A DNA stretch of 64,000 nucleotides from NCBI GenBank assembly GCA_050012175.1, contig JBEKHR010000011.1:62001-126000 (forward strand), written 5' to 3'. The notes under the pieces were generated by a model, which had not been told where the DNA came from, ran no database searches, and worked only from the letters and a program-made list of their open reading frames with translations. Shown here one piece after another: positions 1 through 7,822 of this stretch (within the stretch, counting starts at the first letter, position 1; each line of letters opens with the position of its first letter). Source of the stretch: CAVROP01 sp050012175 (lineage in GTDB: Bacteria; Acidobacteriota; Terriglobia; UBA7540). The position numbers were made by a program, and so were the translations under genes.

Positions 1-78
1 CCGGAATTCTGGAAGCCCAAGACAGTGACGGCGCCTGCCGCCAAGCCCGCCACGGAGGAGAAGAAAGCCAAGCCATAG
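1..78 (+). CDS. C-terminal end of an unidentified protein (partial)
   Basis: The first 25 codons read an open frame that ends at TAG 76-78. The visible tail is rich in Lys, Ala and Pro and ends in EEKKAKP, which looks like a disordered basic C-terminal extension. The gene starts outside the window, so its function cannot be read. The assignment rests on the uninterrupted frame from base 1 and the charged, low-complexity composition typical of protein tails. Confidence 0.5.
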   Translation, partial: PEFWKPKTVTAPAAKPATEEKKAKP

Positions 79-834
79 CTTTCAGCTCCACGCTCAACCA
101 TCGGCATTTTGGGAGCGGCTCCGACATCGTCGGAGCCCTGGAGTTTCTACATTTTTGCTGAGATTCTCTGGCCCTGCGCGACTCGCCCTCTCCCCCTTGG
201 GGGAGAGGGTGGACCGCCGTCCCGATGCACTTCATCGGGAGGCGGGCCGGCTGAGGGGGTGATGGGCCAAACACCGGCCCACCAATGTTTTCAGCCGTAC
301 CCAAAGACGCTTCTTCTCTGTGGCCCCTGTGAGGCTCTGTGAATTCTGTATTGAGCTTTAAGTGACACATCCTGAGCCGGGACGCTCGCCGGCGGCGCGC
401 CGGGAGTTTTCGAGTGGGCGAAATCAACCGGCCAAACTGTTTGATTCTTAAAGCGCTTACGCTGAAACCTGAGATTCAGACAGATTTGACCGGTTACTCT
501 GGCGGACTCGGAAACAATCCCAGTGCCTTGCGGCTCCTCCTCTGATGCGGCGGTCGCTTGGCCGCGTAGTCGACTTCTCGAAGACTTGCGTCCTCGAACC
601 GCCTTCCTCTAAGCCTGTCACGATTTGCCTTTCTTGCTGGCGAGTCTGTGAGCCCGTCGGAATGTACTCCCGTTCCTGACGGACCTGCCGTTTTGAAATC
701 GTGCGATTTCTACACAGCCTGAATCAGAGGATTTCGTTATGGTACTTTCGAACTGCCTGCTTGGTTGAGCAGGTGTATATCCCACATATAGAAAACCGTT
801 CGACCTTATATTTGGAGCGGCAACAACTGGGGAG
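79..834. other. Intergenic region with two strong hairpins, no gene seen
   Basis: No convincing gene is visible on either strand. The stretch holds two adjacent hairpins at 186-240, annotated separately, and otherwise unstructured sequence. Open frames crossing 618-920 are shadows of the tRNA gene. Confidence 0.5.
186..240. repeat. Double hairpin element (CCCTCTCCCCC palindrome plus TCCCGATG hairpin)
   Basis: Bases 186-196 (CCCTCTCCCCC) are perfectly complementary to 199-209, leaving a 2-base gap. Directly after, TCCCGATG at 220-227 pairs with CATCGGGA at 233-240 around a CACTT loop. No T-run follows, so a Rho-independent terminator is unlikely. The nearly loopless palindrome resembles dispersed intergenic repeats found in many GC-rich bacteria, but no second copy was noticed here. 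Confidence 0.55.
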
Positions 835-911
835 TGGTACGCCTGGCAGGATTCGAACCTGCGACCTGTTGCTCCGGAGGCAACCGCTCTATCCATCTGA
901 GCTACAGGCGC
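835..911 (-). tRNA. tRNA-Arg (anticodon CCG)
   Basis: On the minus strand the sequence folds as a complete cloverleaf. The acceptor stem is GCGCCTG paired with CAGGCGT (G-U at the first pair), and the D arm contains AGCTCAGATGGATAGAGC. The anticodon stem is GTTGC/GCAAC around the loop CTCCGGA, and the T arm is GCAGG-TTCGAAT-CCTGC. The anticodon CCG decodes CGG, so the tRNA inserts arginine. The 3' CCA is encoded in the genome (835-837). Confidence 0.97.
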
Positions 912-1291
912 ATATTGTTTAAAGTAAACGATTCAACTAAAACACAAAATCTTCAACGGTGATAGACCGTGCCTCGTTCGAAAACGGCCATCGCTTAAAG
1001 TCTATGTCTAGCCAGGCGGGAAAGTCAAACCGGGGGTTGCAGTTTCCAGTGGTTTTTTTCGCTCCGTTTACCAGCTAGACACGTCGCAGCGGTGCTCTTT
1101 ATGCCGCCTGCGTCTCTCGGACCGCATTCCTTTGGCTGCCGCTCAGGACGGTGGGCGCAGGGCGAACTGCTTTTTTGTGAGGGTCAATCTTCGCCGCGCC
1201 CATTTGTCGGAATGGTATCGTGCGTGACCGAGAGAAGCCCATGGCACCAAAACCGTGCCCCAGCTACCAGCTCAATGTTTACAACTTGGGA
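912..1291. other. Intergenic region, no gene seen
   Basis: This is the 5' side of the tRNA gene and the 3' side of the toxin-antitoxin operon. No frame with convincing protein character and no strong hairpin were found. The tRNA promoter must lie just above 912 on the minus strand, where the sequence is AT-rich, but I could not assign a -35/-10 pair with confidence. Confidence 0.4.
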
Positions 1292-1573
1292 TCAGACCAG
1301 TTCGAGGCGCACCTGACGGCCCACGGCTGCCGCCGCTTTGTACAGGGTGTTGAGCGTTACAGAGCCATTCTGAGGATCAAGCAAACGATCCAGAGCAGCC
1401 CGGCTGGTGTGCATCCGCCGCGCAACCTCGGCCTTGGACAACTGTTTTTCCTTCCTGGCGCGTTCGATCTGCCGGGCAAGAACCCGCTTGATGGCTGCGG
1501 CGCTCACTTCCTCGTGGATGCCTTCTTCCTTCAGCCAGTCGTCAAAGGGTGATCCCTTGTTTTCCCGTCTCAT
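1292..1573 (-). CDS. XRE-family helix-turn-helix antitoxin (HigA-like)
   Basis: This is a 93-residue protein with a Cro/C1-type helix-turn-helix at about residues 33-75. The helix pair reads LSKAEVARRMHTSRAALDRL, followed by a PQNGSVTLNTLYKAAAAVG segment, as in HigA antitoxins and related small regulators. The start overlaps the stop of the upstream toxin gene by 4 bases, so translation is probably coupled. In HigBA systems the antitoxin neutralises the RelE-fold toxin and represses the shared promoter. A palindrome sits in that promoter here. Toxin-first gene order is typical of higBA. The family call is solid, but activity is inferred. Confidence 0.85.
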   Translation of the reverse strand: MRRENKGSPFDDWLKEEGIHEEVSAAAIKRVLARQIERARKEKQLSKAEVARRMHTSRAALDRLLDPQNGSVTLNTLYKAAAAVGRQVRLELV

Positions 1574-1920
1574 CTCTCCCGTCCTTTCATTCTCTTCAAG
1601 GCCAGATCCAGGTCCTGCTGCGGGGTCTTCTGAGTTTTCTTGATGAAGCCGTGCAGCAGAAACATCTCGCCGCGGTCAACGCAGAAGATCACTCGGGCTG
1701 TTCTTCCCCCCGTAATGTTGCTGCGCACTTCCCAAAGACGCCCGCTAAGCGATCGAATCAGAGGTAAGCCCATTGGCCACGAAAACTCAACGTCCTTGAT
1801 GTCTTCGCCAATGATCCTGCGATCTGCCACTGGCAATTCCCTAAGCCACACCCGCACCGGTTCCCGACCGCTTGAGGTGCGGTAAAACCGCGCGGGCAGA
1901 CGCTTAGTGATCTTGTCCAT
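1570..1920 (-). CDS. RelE/HigB-like mRNA interferase toxin
   Basis: The 116-residue product belongs to the Gp49/HigB-like branch of the RelE fold. Its features are a basic N-terminus (KRLPARFYRTSSGREPVRVW), a central LWEVRSNI-GGRTARVIF strand pair and the late motif FLLHGFIKKTQKTP, which is highly characteristic of this branch. Such toxins cut mRNA on the ribosome. An in-frame ATG lies 5 codons upstream at 1935. I prefer 1920 because a promoter (TTGACT, 17 bp, TACTAT) places transcription start at about 1919-1920, making the message almost leaderless. The antitoxin gene overlaps its 3' end. Confidence 0.87.
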   Translation of the reverse strand: MDKITKRLPARFYRTSSGREPVRVWLRELPVADRRIIGEDIKDVEFSWPMGLPLIRSLSGRLWEVRSNITGGRTARVIFCVDRGEMFLLHGFIKKTQKTPQQDLDLALKRMKGRER

Positions 1921-1925
1921 AGGGA

Positions 1926-1954
1926 ATAGTACCATTTGTGGTACGGCTAGTCAA
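1926..1954 (-). promoter_or_regulatory. Promoter and operator of the HigBA-like operon
   Basis: On the minus strand TTGACT (1954-1949) is separated by exactly 17 bp from TACTAT (1931-1926). The perfect inverted repeat GTACCA-TTTG-TGGTAC (1929-1944) overlaps the spacer and the -10 element, so a repressor bound there would block RNA polymerase. This is the expected site for autoregulation by the XRE antitoxin. Binding is inferred. Confidence 0.7.
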
Positions 1955-2092
1955 TCTGCTGGGTTGGGACGCCGCCTGTTGGCACCGGCATGCTTCCTCA
2001 ACAAGGTAGCCCGGCCCTGCTGCTCCAGGTCCGCGGCTTTCACCCTCAAATCCTCGCCTTCTCATCGGCTGGCGAACGCACGCGGTCAATAG

Positions 2093-2422
2093 TCAGCCCG
2101 CACCGGCTCTCCTGTTCGGCGGCAGCCGCGTCCGCGCATTGAGCGCAGACCTGTTATGGAGGTCTGCGGTTCGTCCCCAATTGACAACAAAAAACCGCGG
2201 ACCTAAACGACAGGTCCGCGCTACCGGCTCGGCGCGCTTCACCAGACCCTGCCTAACCGGATTCAGGTGGACATACGTCTCCCTGTAGTCCTTCACCGTG
2301 CGGAGCGCGTGGTCAAAAGCTTGCCCTGAGCCGAGCGAAGGGAAACGCTCCTGCCAGGGTTCGCCCTTCTCCTGCCTGCCGTGGTTGATTGCGATCATCG
2401 AGCTCAGCTTTGCCGCACTCAT
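2093..2422 (-). pseudogene. REP-associated (RAYT, Y1-type) transposase remnant
   Basis: The first half of this frame contains GEPWQERF, then DHALRTVKDYRETYVHLNPVRQGLVKRAE, cut here by an SLGSGQA insertion. The YVHLNPVR-GLV block is diagnostic of the TnpA_REP/RAYT branch of IS200-like transposases. The N-terminal catalytic half with its HUH motif is absent, and the C-terminus runs into unrelated sequence, so this is a relic. The SLGSGQA insertion corresponds to a short GC-rich sequence often seen interspersed in bacterial genomes. No active element can be inferred. Confidence 0.65.
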
Positions 2423-2436
2423 CGCTGGCGACGATG

Positions 2437-3246
2437 TCAGGCTGAAATCGCGGCAACAAACGATTGTGCTCCTCCTGCGAACCGGAGATTCCCCACAACC
2501 TGAGCGCGGTCGTTGATGCCAATTATACTAGCGCTGACCGCGCCGGGGATAAGAATTGGGTTGAGTGCGCCTGCCATGTACAAGAAGGGGTGCTCATTCC
2601 CTTGCACATCAAAACAGCCGCCTACGATTTGACCGCCATTGTTTATTCCGCGGAGGGCAGTGACGGTTCCAGTTGGGCAATCCAGGGCCGGTGTGAACAC
2701 ACCGACATTTTCCAGATAGACGAACCCGTGTGTGCCCCTTGCGTCTGGGAAGTCTCCGACAATCTGGCCACTGTTGTTAATATCCTGAGCGCCAATTTCC
2801 TTTGCGCCTGGATGGACCAGAGCCTCGTATTTTCCAGCTTTGTAGAGAAAACTGTGTTCGCCAGGTATAGCATCTTGGTACACGCCTACGATTTCCCCCC
2901 GGTCGTTGATTCCATTCGCAACGGTGAAGTTTCCCGCACCGGGATAGGCCAGGGGTGGGCTAAATGTCCCTCGGTCATAAAGAAAACCAGATGTGGCGGT
3001 AAGCGTTGTAAACATTCCCACCATCTGGCCGAGATTGTTGATGGCAAGAAGTTTGGTTGCAGTCGCACCCGGATAATCCAGTTGGCAAAAAGACTCTTCC
3101 TCATACACAAAACCGTGTTCGACTCCCCCGGCGTCAGTAAATTGGCCGACTACCTGGCCGTTGTCGTTAATGCCATTGGCATTCATTTGGCTGGCACGGG
3201 ATATCGCCAGCAGCTTGATGCTCAGCAAGTTTATGTTCGTGGGCAT
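2437..3246 (-). CDS. HAF-repeat protein
   Basis: The 269-residue product contains six repeats of about 40 residues, each with a core such as INDNGQVVG, INNLGQMVG, INDRGEIVG, INNSGQIVG, INNGGQIVG or INDRAQVVG. These are followed by a HGFVY or HSFLY segment, the hallmark of the HAF repeat family. Such proteins are thought to form beta-propeller-like surfaces and are usually extracellular. Their biochemical role is unknown. The start at 3246 is chosen for the GGGAGGGGAGA ribosome-binding site just upstream; a longer frame begins at 3357. No convincing signal peptide is visible in either version, which is unusual for the family. Confidence 0.8.
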   Translation of the reverse strand: MPTNINLLSIKLLAISRASQMNANGINDNGQVVGQFTDAGGVEHGFVYEEESFCQLDYPGATATKLLAINNLGQMVGMFTTLTATSGFLYDRGTFSPPLAYPGAGNFTVANGINDRGEIVGVYQDAIPGEHSFLYKAGKYEALVHPGAKEIGAQDINNSGQIVGDFPDARGTHGFVYLENVGVFTPALDCPTGTVTALRGINNGGQIVGGCFDVQGNEHPFLYMAGALNPILIPGAVSASIIGINDRAQVVGNLRFAGGAQSFVAAISA

Positions 3247-3580
3247 ATTCTCCCCTCCCTTGTCATCTATGCCTGCGGAGAATCGCAGCCGCAAGCACCG
3301 CGAGATTGCCGGCAAGTGACCACTTGTTCTAGGTTGCCAGTCAACACAAGCATACACACGCTATCACAAGGCATGCGGAACTGCTTGCCTCTTCGCCATC
3401 TTGCCACATTCACAATCACCCGGCGGAGCGATATTGCATGATCGTGAACAGATCCCTGTGGAGCGACGACGCGAATGTGGTGATGGGGCGTGGCGCCCCA
3501 AGAGCGAAACGCTGCTTGCTATCCAAGCAGACCGCAAGAGGGCAATGGGGAGTACAATCGTCAAACGGTGGGAGGACAGA
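3247..3580. other. Divergent intergenic region with a CAAGTG palindrome
   Basis: This region separates the divergent HAF and membrane-protein genes. It holds a perfect inverted repeat, CAAGTG-AC-CACTTG at 3313-3326, about 70 bp upstream of the HAF start, which could be an operator. No gene is seen. Confidence 0.4.
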
Positions 3581-4216
3581 ATGGGAATCCCCATACAAGA
3601 AAATCAGACGTGCAAATCTAAGGCCATCCGGACCCTGGCCAAGTTTGTCACGGCTCTGAAGCATGCGGCTGTGATAGCAGTGCTGTTCGCGCTCCCCATA
3701 CCGTGGCACGAGATCGCCGGCCACGGTCTTGTTGGGGTCCTCTGCGGGGGAAGGATCACGAGGTTTCAGTTGTTTGGGTGGCAGTTGTTCCCCAAGATCA
3801 AATGGACGGGGGTTAGCGAGGGGCTCGGTGTGTGTGACCATACCGGGATTGTGAGTCAGTGGGGCGTACACCTGACTGACTTGGCAGGGTCAATGAGTAC
3901 ATTCGTAGTAGCGGCGATAGCTGCGTATCTGCTGTGGCGATATCGCCCACGGGGTGTGAAATTCACGGCATTAATTTGCCTCAGCGTGTGGGCTCTAGAC
4001 CTTCTGACTTTTACCCTGCCGTCTTTTGGACTAAGGCGTTATATCTGGAGTGGCACTCGTTACAGCGAGCCCTTCACGGCCGCAGTTGCTCTTGGCATCC
4101 CCGGCCCACTCTTTCAGGTTTTCGTATTGGCGGGCTTCTCCGCGGTCGTACTTCTGGTCGTACTTGCGCTTAAACCCAGCTCCAAGCACCTGGCTCGCAA
4201 ACACCCCAGTGGGTGA
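3581..4216 (+). CDS. Small integral membrane protein with an HExxH motif
   Basis: The 211-residue product starts at an ATG preceded by GGAGGACAGA; longer frames exist but lack such a site. The first hydrophobic segment (about residues 22-40) leads into HEIAGHGLVGVLCGG, an HExxH zinc-binding motif with the glycine-rich continuation seen in M50-type membrane proteases. Three further hydrophobic segments follow, at about 105-125, 130-150 and 175-200. I could not find the NPDG motif that supplies the third zinc ligand in classical site-2 proteases. The protein may be a divergent M50-like protease or an inactive relative. Pairing with the neighbours is not evident. Confidence 0.6.
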   Translation: MGIPIQENQTCKSKAIRTLAKFVTALKHAAVIAVLFALPIPWHEIAGHGLVGVLCGGRITRFQLFGWQLFPKIKWTGVSEGLGVCDHTGIVSQWGVHLTDLAGSMSTFVVAAIAAYLLWRYRPRGVKFTALICLSVWALDLLTFTLPSFGLRRYIWSGTRYSEPFTAAVALGIPGPLFQVFVLAGFSAVVLLVVLALKPSSKHLARKHPSG

Positions 4217-4249
4217 CCCTTCACACAGCAGCTTAGTTCTTCTTTAGGA

Positions 4250-4286
4250 AAAGCCGCAGACCTCGGCCTTTCATCTCTGCGGCTTT
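4250..4286 (+). terminator. Terminator-like hairpin after the HExxH gene
   Basis: AAAGCCGCAGA (4250-4260) pairs perfectly with TCTGCGGCTTT (4276-4286) across a 15-base loop, 34 bp after the stop codon. The A and T ends of the stem give a bidirectional terminator shape, although the T-run is short. A related GCCGCAGAG hairpin recurs at 11767 and 13415. Confidence 0.55.
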
Positions 4287-4325
4287 CTCTGGGCAGCTCC
4301 ATTGAAGATGAAGGAAGAAAGGATT

Positions 4326-4456
4326 CAGCTCTAAAATTCATAATTCAAAATTGCTCCTACCCCCTTCGTTTCAGTAGGCAGTAGGCTGTACGCAGTGGAG
4401 GCTGTGGCACTTGAACCATACCAAGGCTGAAAGCTGATAGCTGAAGGCTGACCGCT
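4326..4456. repeat. Heptamer-arm element (GCTGANN class)
   Basis: The right part (4425-4456) is a run of 7-bp units: GGCTGAA, AGCTGAT, AGCTGAA, GGCTGAC. The left part (4371-4410) has degenerate units such as GCAGTAG. An AATTCA-based arm lies at 4330-4352. It belongs to the genome-wide inverted heptamer family described in the findings. Confidence 0.6.
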
Positions 4457-4758
4457 CGTGGCGGGACCGCAGACTGCGGAGGTCTTGACAAATGCGCCGC
4501 CCTGAGGTAGGCTACGGCTATGGACCTTGACGAAGAGGCCGTCCGGATCTGGCAAGGTTGCAGGCCTCACCGACCCTGCGAAGCCAGGGAGGTGGGACTG
4601 ATTTTCATTACTGGAGATCCTCCGCTGGTCAGGGCGATGGGAATTCCGGCGACAGAGTGCTTCAGCAAGGCCGCGCCAAATGTTCCAGAGACGCGCATTA
4701 AGTTCAGAAAAGATGTTAATTCTGACGGAACGAACCGAAGAAGTCCTTTAGAATCAAC

Positions 4759-4868
4759 AAAAGTGCCCAAAAAACGAACCCAAAAGGCGTGCAAAAGAGG
4801 CCGAAAAATGTGCCAAAAGTACGCCAAAAAGCTCAAACAAAGCGAAAGAGCGACCCCAAAAGGCCAAA
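4759..4868. other. Phased A-tracts, predicted curved DNA
   Basis: Seven A-tracts of 4-6 bases are centred near 4760, 4771, 4783, 4794, 4806, 4816 and 4828, a spacing of 10.5-12 bp. Looser tracts continue to 4868. A-tracts in phase with the helix produce macroscopic bending. A lysine-rich reading frame crosses the region in phase with the downstream gene, but an 11-bp period fits DNA structure better than codons. The site lies 60-160 bp upstream of the nuclease start. Confidence 0.55.
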
Positions 4869-4921
4869 TTCTACAAGCAATGAAAAAGGACCATCGACAG
4901 TCCGGTGAGGAGGTAAAGAGA

Positions 4922-5893
4922 TTGCCACAGCGAAGGAAAAGGCATCATAGGGCACAGCTCGGCGGAGAAGGCTGGCTGAGGGGTTGCCGGTGGCTGCAAG
5001 TCCAGGTGATGCTGCTCCTGGCTCTTGCCAACTTGCCCGTGCCGGGACTGGCCTGGGGCGAGCGCGGGCACAGGTTGATCAATGCTGCCGCCGTCGAGAA
5101 TCTGCCCGAGCCGCTTCGCTCCTATTTCCTGGCGCGCAAAGCGTACTGGGTAGAGCACGCCATTGATCCTGATCTCCTGGCGTCCGATGATGCCTCGGAG
5201 CGCCCGCATCACTACACCGACCTTGACGCCGATGACTCTTTCCCGTTTCTCAACCTCCGGCGGCAATTCGTAGTGGAAAGGGCAGGGCCCAAGCCCCGGC
5301 AGCTACTGAATGGAGACTCGATTTGGCAGATTGAGCGCTTCACGTTGCGACTGGCCGATTCCCTTCAGCGCCGGCGTTGGGCGGATGCGGACCGCGACGC
5401 GATTTTCGCCGCGCATTACGCCGCCGATCTCACTCAGCCTCTCCACACGGTCATGAACTACGACGGCCAATTGACCGGCCAAAAAGGCGTTCACGCTCGC
5501 TTCGAGACCGACTTGGTGAATGCGCTCGCGGATGGGTGGCGACTCAGGCCCCGGCCTGCGATTTTCGAACCGGACCTGCGCGCGCGCATCTTCCGAGAGA
5601 TGACGGCAAGCTTTTCTTACAGGAATGTGGTTTTCGCATCCGATCGCATCGCGGTTTCAGGCCGGAACTACCTCGATCCCCAGTACTCCGCGACGTTCTA
5701 TAAACTTGCAGGGCCGCTGGCAGAGAAGCGGCTGGAAGCCGGGGCTTCGTTCGTCAGCAGTCTCTGGTATACTGCCTGGGTTCGAGCAGGGAAGCCCGTG
5801 CTCCCGGGCAGGCCGGTCGTGTCCCATTCCGCGCTACGAGTCAAATCGGTGAAGCCCGGAGGCGTCCCGACTTTTGCCAAGGTCTCGAGATGA
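4922..5893 (+). CDS. S1/P1-type nuclease / zinc phospholipase C family protein
   Basis: The mature part begins WGERGH, giving the N-terminal Trp and His zinc ligands of the S1/P1 nuclease and phospholipase C fold. Later ligand blocks are ERPHHYTDLD, HYAADLTQPLHT and GVHARFE, so all three zinc sites look intact. Such enzymes are secreted and cleave single-stranded nucleic acids or phosphoesters. I place the start at TTG 4922 because GGAGG lies 8 bases upstream. This gives 323 residues with a long basic n-region before the hydrophobic segment MLLLALANLPVPGLA. Alternative starts are ATG 4880 and ATG 5009, the latter giving a short canonical signal peptide. The stop overlaps the next gene's ATG. 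Confidence 0.82.
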   Translation: MPQRRKRHHRAQLGGEGWLRGCRWLQVQVMLLLALANLPVPGLAWGERGHRLINAAAVENLPEPLRSYFLARKAYWVEHAIDPDLLASDDASERPHHYTDLDADDSFPFLNLRRQFVVERAGPKPRQLLNGDSIWQIERFTLRLADSLQRRRWADADRDAIFAAHYAADLTQPLHTVMNYDGQLTGQKGVHARFETDLVNALADGWRLRPRPAIFEPDLRARIFREMTASFSYRNVVFASDRIAVSGRNYLDPQYSATFYKLAGPLAEKRLEAGASFVSSLWYTAWVRAGKPVLPGRPVVSHSALRVKSVKPGGVPTFAKVSR

Positions 5894-6321
5894 GGCGAAA
5901 GCAGATACTCGTGGCGGTGATTGTTCTGGTAGTTTTCTGCCTGGGAGTTTTCGTGGGTCGCCGCGCGGGCCGCTCTCCCTCAACCGCCTCTTCCTTTGCT
6001 TCGCGTTCTTCTTCCCCAGGAGAGATGGCAGGATGCGTGGACTTCCACGACGCTGCTCCGCACGCGGGCGAGACGGGCTGCGTTTCCGGACGCGTGGTGA
6101 GGATTTTCGCCTCGCGGGGCGGCAATACTTTTCTCGACTTTTGCGAGGACTATCGTGACTGTCCATTCACCAGCGTGATTTTCTCCTCCGACAAGAACAA
6201 GTTTGGAGATCTCGCATCCCTGGCAGGGAGGCAAATTGAAATCCGCGGGCCCATTACCGTGTATCAGGGAAGACCCGAAATTATTATCCGTGATCCCGAG
6301 CAGATTCGATTGGCTCCCTGA
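5890..6321 (+). CDS. Membrane-anchored OB-fold protein
   Basis: The 143-residue product has an N-terminal hydrophobic anchor or signal (about residues 5-23, after MRRKQ), a low-complexity Ser/Ala linker, and a C-terminal OB-fold nucleic-acid-binding-like domain from about residue 55. The fold call rests on the run GCVSGRVVRIFAS, then FLDFCEDYRDCPFTSVIF, then IEIRGPITVYQGRPEIII, the usual pattern of small exported OB-fold proteins. ATGA overlap with the upstream nuclease gene implies translational coupling. An exported nucleic-acid-binding partner for an exported nuclease is a reasonable inference. Confidence 0.72.
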   Translation: MRRKQILVAVIVLVVFCLGVFVGRRAGRSPSTASSFASRSSSPGEMAGCVDFHDAAPHAGETGCVSGRVVRIFASRGGNTFLDFCEDYRDCPFTSVIFSSDKNKFGDLASLAGRQIEIRGPITVYQGRPEIIIRDPEQIRLAP

Positions 6322-6361
6322 CGCTTCCCAAAGCCCGGAGTCTGCCGGATTGAAAGGCCCT

Positions 6362-7777
6362 ATGCGTTGCGGCGCGGGAGTTATTTTGGTCCTGGCTGGT
6401 TGGCTTTCTTCCCTAAGTGGCTTGCAGCCTGCCCGGGCGTCCGCGATGTCGCAGCAGACCGCCTTACCGGCCGCCACTCAGCCCTTGCCGGAAGTCGCCG
6501 AGGCGGTAAACAAGGGTTTCGACCTGCTTTCACGAAATGACGCGGCAGGCGCAGAAGCTGCGTTTCGTAAGGCCATCGACCTGCAACCGGAACTCGAGAT
6601 GGCGCACCGCGGCCTGGGCCTGGCTCTGCGGGCTCGCGGCCAGGATGAGGCTGCATTGCGCGAACTGCAAGTGGCCACGCAACTCGACCCTTCGGACGCG
6701 GATGCGCATTATGCGCTGGCCATGACCGCCTGGGCCTTGAGCAACCAGTCTTCAGCTTCCGAGCGCGCCAGGGGGGCGCCGCTCCAGGACTATGGCGCGC
6801 TGGCCGCCGGGGAGTTTAGAAAGCTGGCTGCGCTCAGGCCTCAAGATGCCTCGGTTCGGCAAATCCTGGCCCAGATCGACTTGGAGATGGGACGAAAAGA
6901 GGACGCTCTTAGCGAGGCGCAAGAGGCTGTCCGACTGGCGCCGGATAATCCCCGAGCGCACGTGGCCCTCGGCCGGGCCTACTTCGCCGGAGCAGAAGAA
7001 GACAAGGCCGCGGCAGAATACGAAAAAGCATTGAAGCTCGACCCAAAGGAAGGCGAAGCGTATCTCGCGCTCGGCCAGATCCGATTCTTCGAGCGGCGAT
7101 ACGCGCAGGCGGCAGAGAATTTCCAGCAAGCCATCCAGGTTTCTCCTAACCTCGCCCCGGCGTATGCGGGCATGGCGCAGATTTTCATTCATCAGGGTCG
7201 TTCCGCTGAGGCGCGCAATATGCTGGAAAAAGTCGTGGCGCTGGATCCGCAAGACTGGCAGAGCCAGTATCAGCTTGCGGTATTGCTGAATGAGGCCGGG
7301 GAAGCCGCGGGCGCGACGGACCTGCTGGAGAAAGTCACGCGCCTGCACCCGGATTTTCTGCCCGCACAAGAGCAGTTGGTCATGGGACTGATCCGTCGAG
7401 GGGATTTGAAGCGAGCCAGTGCAAAGGCGGGTGCGCTGATTGCAGAGCAGCCTCAGGCGGCCGAGGGGCACCGCCTGCAGGCGCTTATCCTCCGGAAGCA
7501 GCATGACCTCGAGGGGGCGCTTGCAGAAGCCGCCATGGCGCTGGGGCCCGACCCGGACTCCGCCTCCATGTTGGCGCTTCAGGCTATCTCCCTGTGGCAG
7601 CTCAAGCGCAAGAAGGATGCCCTGGCCGCTTTCCGCCAGGCTGCGAAGGTCGAGCCCAAGGTGGGGACGGCAGAGGTTTTTTGCCGCCTGGTGCTGTGCG
7701 ACGCACCGGATATCGGCATGGTGAGTGATTTCCTGCACCGTAACCGTTGGGTGATTGCCCCCACGCCCGAGCCCTAG
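6362..7777 (+). CDS. Secreted or periplasmic TPR-repeat protein
   Basis: The start at 6362 gives a standard signal peptide (MRCGAGVILVLAGWLSSLSG, cleaved near ARASA) and 471 residues. Tandem tetratricopeptide repeats fill most of the chain. Typical units are AEAAFRKAIDLQPELEMAHRGLGLALRARG and AAAEYEKALKLDPKEGEAYLALGQIRF (each shown here only to mark the A/L/G/Y/A/F/A/P pattern). About ten units can be counted. Such proteins act as scaffolds in envelope complexes, but no partner is evident. The gene follows the OB-fold gene by 40 bp and may share its transcript. Confidence 0.85.
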   Translation: MRCGAGVILVLAGWLSSLSGLQPARASAMSQQTALPAATQPLPEVAEAVNKGFDLLSRNDAAGAEAAFRKAIDLQPELEMAHRGLGLALRARGQDEAALRELQVATQLDPSDADAHYALAMTAWALSNQSSASERARGAPLQDYGALAAGEFRKLAALRPQDASVRQILAQIDLEMGRKEDALSEAQEAVRLAPDNPRAHVALGRAYFAGAEEDKAAAEYEKALKLDPKEGEAYLALGQIRFFERRYAQAAENFQQAIQVSPNLAPAYAGMAQIFIHQGRSAEARNMLEKVVALDPQDWQSQYQLAVLLNEAGEAAGATDLLEKVTRLHPDFLPAQEQLVMGLIRRGDLKRASAKAGALIAEQPQAAEGHRLQALILRKQHDLEGALAEAAMALGPDPDSASMLALQAISLWQLKRKKDALAAFRQAAKVEPKVGTAEVFCRLVLCDAPDIGMVSDFLHRNRWVIAPTPEP

Positions 7778-7822
7778 CCAAGGGCTGGGGCAATTTGGAC
7801 CTTGCATCGAAGGCGGTTTTTC

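Noticed and set aside
618..922. Short open frames across the tRNA region
   Set aside because: The peptide GRRFESCQAYHS and its neighbours are the translated T arm of the tRNA gene.
2464..3441. Long plus-strand open frame opposite the HAF gene
   Set aside because: It is an antisense shadow created by the regular repeat structure; the minus-strand product has clear HAF repeats and a ribosome-binding site.
4520..4921. N-terminal extension of the S1/P1-type nuclease
   Set aside because: The extension is Lys-rich with no homology pattern. It lies in phased A-tracts, and a good ribosome-binding site serves TTG 4922.
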